The translations under genes and the position numbers were made by a program. This document shows positions 21,920 through 23,966 of a stretch of 23,966 nucleotides of DNA, piece by piece. Under the pieces are notes generated by a model that saw only the letters and a list, made by a program, of their open reading frames with translations, had not been told where the DNA came from and did no database searches. The stretch's first letter is position 1. Every line of letters begins with the position of its first letter. The stretch spans positions 1-23,966 of IMG/VR virus record IMGVR_UViG_3300028612_000679. One strand, 5' to 3'. The DNA comes from a virus.

Positions 21920-23351
21920 CGAGATCAACATCACCGCCAGCCGCGCCAGCGGTCGCGATTGCCTGATCCACCAAGAGAGCGCCAATGAATTCCTGATGGG
22001 TCTGGCGCGTCACGAAGCAACTTCCAAGGCCGACGTCGCGCAGATCGAAGCGGACGCTCGCGAGTCACTTGCGATCGCGTACGGCTATGACGATTCCGAA
22101 CCGGAAGGCCCGGCGAAGCCGTTCGTGTACAAGGACGGGATCGCGGTCATCCCGGTACACGGGACCCTGCTTAATCGGTTCAACGGATCGTGGGGCTTCG
22201 TCACCGGGTACAACTATATCCGCCGTCAGATGAACCTTGCAGCATTCGACGATGACGTCGAGATGATCGTGCTCGATATCGATTCGCCGGGCGGCGAAGC
22301 GGCGGGCAACTTCGAGCTGTGCCGTGAGATCATGGAATTGCGCGAAGACAAGCCGATCCTAGCTGTCGTCGATTCGCGCTGCATGTCTGGCGGATATTCG
22401 ATCGGCGCGAGCTGCACCCGGATGATGGCTATCCCCAGCGCGAGCATCGGCTCGATCGGCGTGTACCGGATGCACATGGATATTTCCGGCGCCATGAATC
22501 AGCAGGGCGTCAAGGTCACGTTCGCAGTGGCCGGGGAACACAAGACAGACGGAAATCCCTTTGAACCGCTGCCCGATAGCGTGCTCAAGGATTGGGAAGA
22601 GTCCGCAGGAAAGACGTGGGACGACTTCATATCGGTGGTCGCAGATGGACGCGATCTCCCGGTCGAAGACGTACGCGCAACACAGGCTCGGGTGTACCGG
22701 GCAGACGAAGCCCTTGCATTAGGGTTAATAGATGCAGTAAAGACACCTTCGGAAGCGGTTGCGGCCTTCGTCGCAGAGCTTGCCGATGATAAACCTTTGA
22801 GCGACGAGGAAGAAGAAATCATGGACACCAAGGGAAAGAAGGCCGGTCAGGAAGCAACTTCCGACACCACGAACAACAGCGCCCCGCAGAGCGTTTCCGC
22901 TGATGCGATCGCTGCGGCCATCACCGCGCACGAAAACCAGAAGCGCGAACGCCGGGTGGCGATCCGCTCGCTTCCGGAAGCAGAGGGCCGCGACAAGCTC
23001 GTCCAGACGCTGATCGAAGATACCGACAACACCCCCGAGCAGTGCAAGATGATCCTTGCTTCTGCGGGCAAGGACTCGGTCGAAGCCGCACCGCCTGCTG
23101 GCGATGACGATGAAGGCGAAGGCGAAGACGACAACGACGATGCAGGCAAGGAAGCTGCCAAGGGCAAGCAGCCTGCCGATAACGTCAATCACTTCGCCGC
23201 CATCATGGGCAACAGCGAACACCCGAACATCGGTAGCGGCACGGAAACGGGCGGCAGCAATACCGGCGAGAAGTCGGACGCCGAGATGGCACAGGATATC
23301 TTGGGCGCGCAGGCTTTGGCTGGCGGGCGCAAGCTCGAAAAGACGGCCTGA
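21906..23351 (+). CDS. C: Prohead protease (S49 family, lambda gpC-like) with scaffold tail
   Basis: A 481-residue capsid-maturation protease of the SppA/S49 family. The fold includes IAVIPVHGTL at 79-88 and LDIDSPGGEAAG at 123-134. The catalytic Ser161 lies in MSGGYSIGASC, and the Lys213 base in GEHKTDGNPFE. Residues from about 300 on are low-complexity, charged and Ala-rich, typical of a scaffold extension. The ATG at 21906 has AAGGTGG five bases upstream. An ATG at 21879 lacks one and adds nine residues. The 3' end also appears to be translated separately as a scaffold. It would cleave scaffold and portal during prohead maturation. Variants of the dispersed palindrome are at 22014 and 22851. 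Confidence 0.9.
   Translation: MPKSNEINITASRASGRDCLIHQESANEFLMGLARHEATSKADVAQIEADARESLAIAYGYDDSEPEGPAKPFVYKDGIAVIPVHGTLLNRFNGSWGFVTGYNYIRRQMNLAAFDDDVEMIVLDIDSPGGEAAGNFELCREIMELREDKPILAVVDSRCMSGGYSIGASCTRMMAIPSASIGSIGVYRMHMDISGAMNQQGVKVTFAVAGEHKTDGNPFEPLPDSVLKDWEESAGKTWDDFISVVADGRDLPVEDVRATQARVYRADEALALGLIDAVKTPSEAVAAFVAELADDKPLSDEEEEIMDTKGKKAGQEATSDTTNNSAPQSVSADAIAAAITAHENQKRERRVAIRSLPEAEGRDKLVQTLIEDTDNTPEQCKMILASAGKDSVEAAPPAGDDDEGEGEDDNDDAGKEAAKGKQPADNVNHFAAIMGNSEHPNIGSGTETGGSNTGEKSDAEMAQDILGAQALAGGRKLEKTA
22821..23351 (+). CDS. Nested in-frame scaffold protein (Nu3-like, predicted)
   Basis: Inside the protease gene, in the same frame, an ATG at 22821 (residue 306) is preceded by GAGGAAGAAG, a strong ribosome site, about six bases away. 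Translation from it would give a 176-residue protein: a Lys/Gly/Thr-rich start, a helical core (VSADAIAAAITAHENQKRERRVAIRSL in parts), a highly acidic Asp/Glu stretch, and a helical C-terminus ending GRKLEKTA that could bind the capsid protein. In lambda the scaffold Nu3 is made exactly this way, inside gene C. The product has no protease residues. Internal initiation is inferred, not shown. Confidence 0.62.
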   Translation: MDTKGKKAGQEATSDTTNNSAPQSVSADAIAAAITAHENQKRERRVAIRSLPEAEGRDKLVQTLIEDTDNTPEQCKMILASAGKDSVEAAPPAGDDDEGEGEDDNDDAGKEAAKGKQPADNVNHFAAIMGNSEHPNIGSGTETGGSNTGEKSDAEMAQDILGAQALAGGRKLEKTA

Positions 23352-23365
23352 CGGTCGCGACCACC

Positions 23366-23387
23366 GCCCCCGGCTTCGGCTGGGGGC
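23366..23387 (+). terminator. Stable hairpin between protease/scaffold and decoration genes
   Basis: GCCCCCGGC (23366-23374) pairs with GCTGGGGGC (23379-23387), including one G-U pair, over a TTCG tetraloop, an unusually stable RNA hairpin. No T-run follows, so it is not a classical intrinsic terminator. It may partly stop transcription or protect the downstream mRNA from exonucleases, raising decoration and capsid protein yield. Confidence 0.5.
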
Positions 23388-23437
23388 AAATTGCAAGAAG
23401 CCGCTCAATCGGGCGTGCGAAGTAAAGGAAGTATATC

Positions 23438-23851
23438 ATGGCAGAAGATCGGATTCTTGCCGGTTATCGCACGGTCGATTCCGTCGAGCCGGTACAGCTC
23501 TACGCTGGCGAAAAGCAGGTAGTCACCACGCAAGGCGTGCTGGCCGCTGGCCTGACTCTCGGGCAGATCAACGCACAGGGCACCACGTCGAAATTCCCGA
23601 TCGTGGCTCTCGTCGATGAAGAGCTGGTCGAGTACGACGCCGCTGGCACGGATGGCTCGGAAGTCCCTTACGGTGTGCTCCCGCACGCGCTGGACACGTC
23701 GGCTACCGGCTATAACGCTACGGTCGATACGCCGGTCATCATCGAAGGCGTCCTCAATTTCGAGGCGCTGGACACTGACGCCGAATACGCGGCCCTGAAA
23801 GCCGCTTTCGCCGCCGCCCCGTGCGGTATCGTCATCCAGAAGCTCTACTGA
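23438..23851 (+). CDS. D: Head decoration protein (lambda gpD-like)
   Basis: A 137-residue protein matching the lambda gpD (HDPD) family in length, position and motifs: GEKQVVTTQGVLAAGLTLGQI (two blocks, near 25-45), the PYGVLPHALDTSATG segment near 77-91 and VIIEGVLNFEAL near 100-111. gpD trimers bind the expanded capsid and stabilise it after DNA entry. The ATG has a strong AAGGAAG site upstream. It is flanked by hairpins on both sides, which may adjust its high expression relative to its neighbours. Confidence 0.87.
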   Translation: MAEDRILAGYRTVDSVEPVQLYAGEKQVVTTQGVLAAGLTLGQINAQGTTSKFPIVALVDEELVEYDAAGTDGSEVPYGVLPHALDTSATGYNATVDTPVIIEGVLNFEALDTDAEYAALKAAFAAAPCGIVIQKLY

Positions 23852-23877
23852 TCGTCAGCAGGGTCTAGCCACTCTAA

Positions 23878-23898
23878 TGCTCGGGGGCCGACCGAGCA
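23878..23898 (+). terminator. Hairpin between decoration and capsid genes
   Basis: TGCTCGG (23878-23884) pairs perfectly with CCGAGCA (23892-23898) over a 7-base loop. It is 27 bases before the capsid start codon and has no following T-run. It could tune mRNA stability or reading into the capsid gene. A true terminator here is unlikely because the capsid gene has no separate visible promoter. Confidence 0.4.
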
Positions 23899-23925
23899 GC
23901 GGAGCTAAGACAGGGAAAAGGAAAG

Positions 23926-23966
23926 ATGTTCAATCTCTACAATACGGCTACGCTGCTTGATGTAGT
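23926..23966 (+). CDS. E: Major capsid protein (lambda gpE-like), start only
   Basis: The window ends 41 bases into this gene. The visible residues MFNLYNTATLLDV resemble the start of lambda gpE-type capsid proteins, which begin with a short Tyr-Thr-Thr-x-x-Leu-Leu segment. The ATG is six bases after a strong AAAAGGAAAG ribosome site, consistent with high expression. The position right after the decoration gene matches lambda order. Only the N-terminus is seen, so the call rests mostly on context. Confidence 0.7.
   Translation, partial: MFNLYNTATLLDV

Larger units (their letters stand above)
530..22861. repeat. Dispersed palindrome GAAGTNACTTC (family of sites)
   Basis: Exact sites are at 530-540, 2068-2078, 4577-4587, 7470-7480, 9400-9410, 10513-10523, 13193-13203, 13912-13922, 14743-14753, 17264-17274, 18631-18641 and 21345-21355. 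One-change variants are at 7947-7957 (weak), 19725-19735, 22014-22024 and 22851-22861. Arms often extend to CGGAAGTNACTTCCG, best at 2066-2080. The centre base is variable (T, A, C or G). The sites fall in three reading frames: Lys-Leu-Leu read as AAG TTA CTT, Glu-x-Thr-Ser as GAA GTA ACT TCC, and Gly-Ser-x-Phe. One site is intergenic (10513). A fixed DNA motif with no fixed peptide indicates selection on DNA. An odd-length twofold-symmetric site suits a dimeric DNA-binding protein. Confidence 0.88.

Noticed and set aside
741-21990. Apparent excess of GAATTC hexamers
   Set aside because: Over 20 copies seem present, more than about six expected by chance, but most fall on Glu-Phe or similar codon pairs read in one frame (GAA TTC). 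Codon-pair preference explains them, unlike the frame-independent palindrome.
1-23966. Integrase, attachment site or tRNA genes
   Set aside because: I looked for recombinase motifs, tRNA-like cloverleaf ends and long flanking repeats, and found none that I could support.

Overview
This window is part of a tailed double-stranded DNA phage (Caudoviricetes) or an intact prophage of a GC-rich host. It joins a replication and nucleotide-processing region to a lambda-type head-morphogenesis region. GC-rich codon use and frequent GTG starts fit a proteobacterial host, possibly alphaproteobacterial, but nothing in the window fixes the host. I see no integrase, attachment site, lysis gene, tRNA, CRISPR array or insertion sequence.

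Left end (1-3640). A non-coding region (1-392) is AT-rich in its first third and carries nine copies of CGTACCGAT in both orientations. It looks like an iteron array: a replication origin or a multi-operator control region. It is followed by eight small, tightly packed rightward genes (393-3428), mostly of unknown function. Three of them share modules: a 51-residue helix-turn-helix (HTH) protein (1109-1264), a 67-residue helical protein (2917-3120), and a 103-residue protein (3117-3428) that looks like the first two joined.

Leftward block (3409-6434). A Cro/YdaS-like HTH regulator, a large prim-pol/superfamily 3 helicase and a 77-residue protein form one operon on the minus strand. It diverges from the next rightward genes at an intergenic region with two back-to-back promoters, each with a perfect TTGACA, and a 16-bp palindromic operator.

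Replication block (6583-16338, rightward). In order: an H1-like basic/acidic protein, an unknown protein, a PAPS-reductase-like PP-loop protein, a DUF2800 nuclease with an iron-sulfur type Cys pattern, a DUF2815 single-strand DNA-binding protein, a family A DNA polymerase, two small Cys-rich proteins, an adenine DNA methyltransferase, a VRR-NUC nuclease, an HNH-like protein and an SNF2-type helicase. Most junctions are ATGA or GTGA overlaps, which indicates translational coupling.

Head block (16352-end). Three small genes lead to the terminase small (DUF1441-like) and large (GpA) subunits, gpW-like joining protein, gpB-like portal, gpC-like S49 protease with an apparent in-frame nested Nu3-like scaffold, gpD-like decoration protein and the first codons of a gpE-like major capsid protein. 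The order W-B-C/Nu3-D-E is the lambda order.

The most unusual signal is an 11-bp palindrome, GAAGTNACTTC. It occurs 12 times exactly and at least three more times with one change, spread over the whole window. It is read in three different coding frames and also occurs once between genes, so it appears to be kept as DNA rather than as protein sequence. It may be the binding site of a phage-encoded or host dimeric protein.
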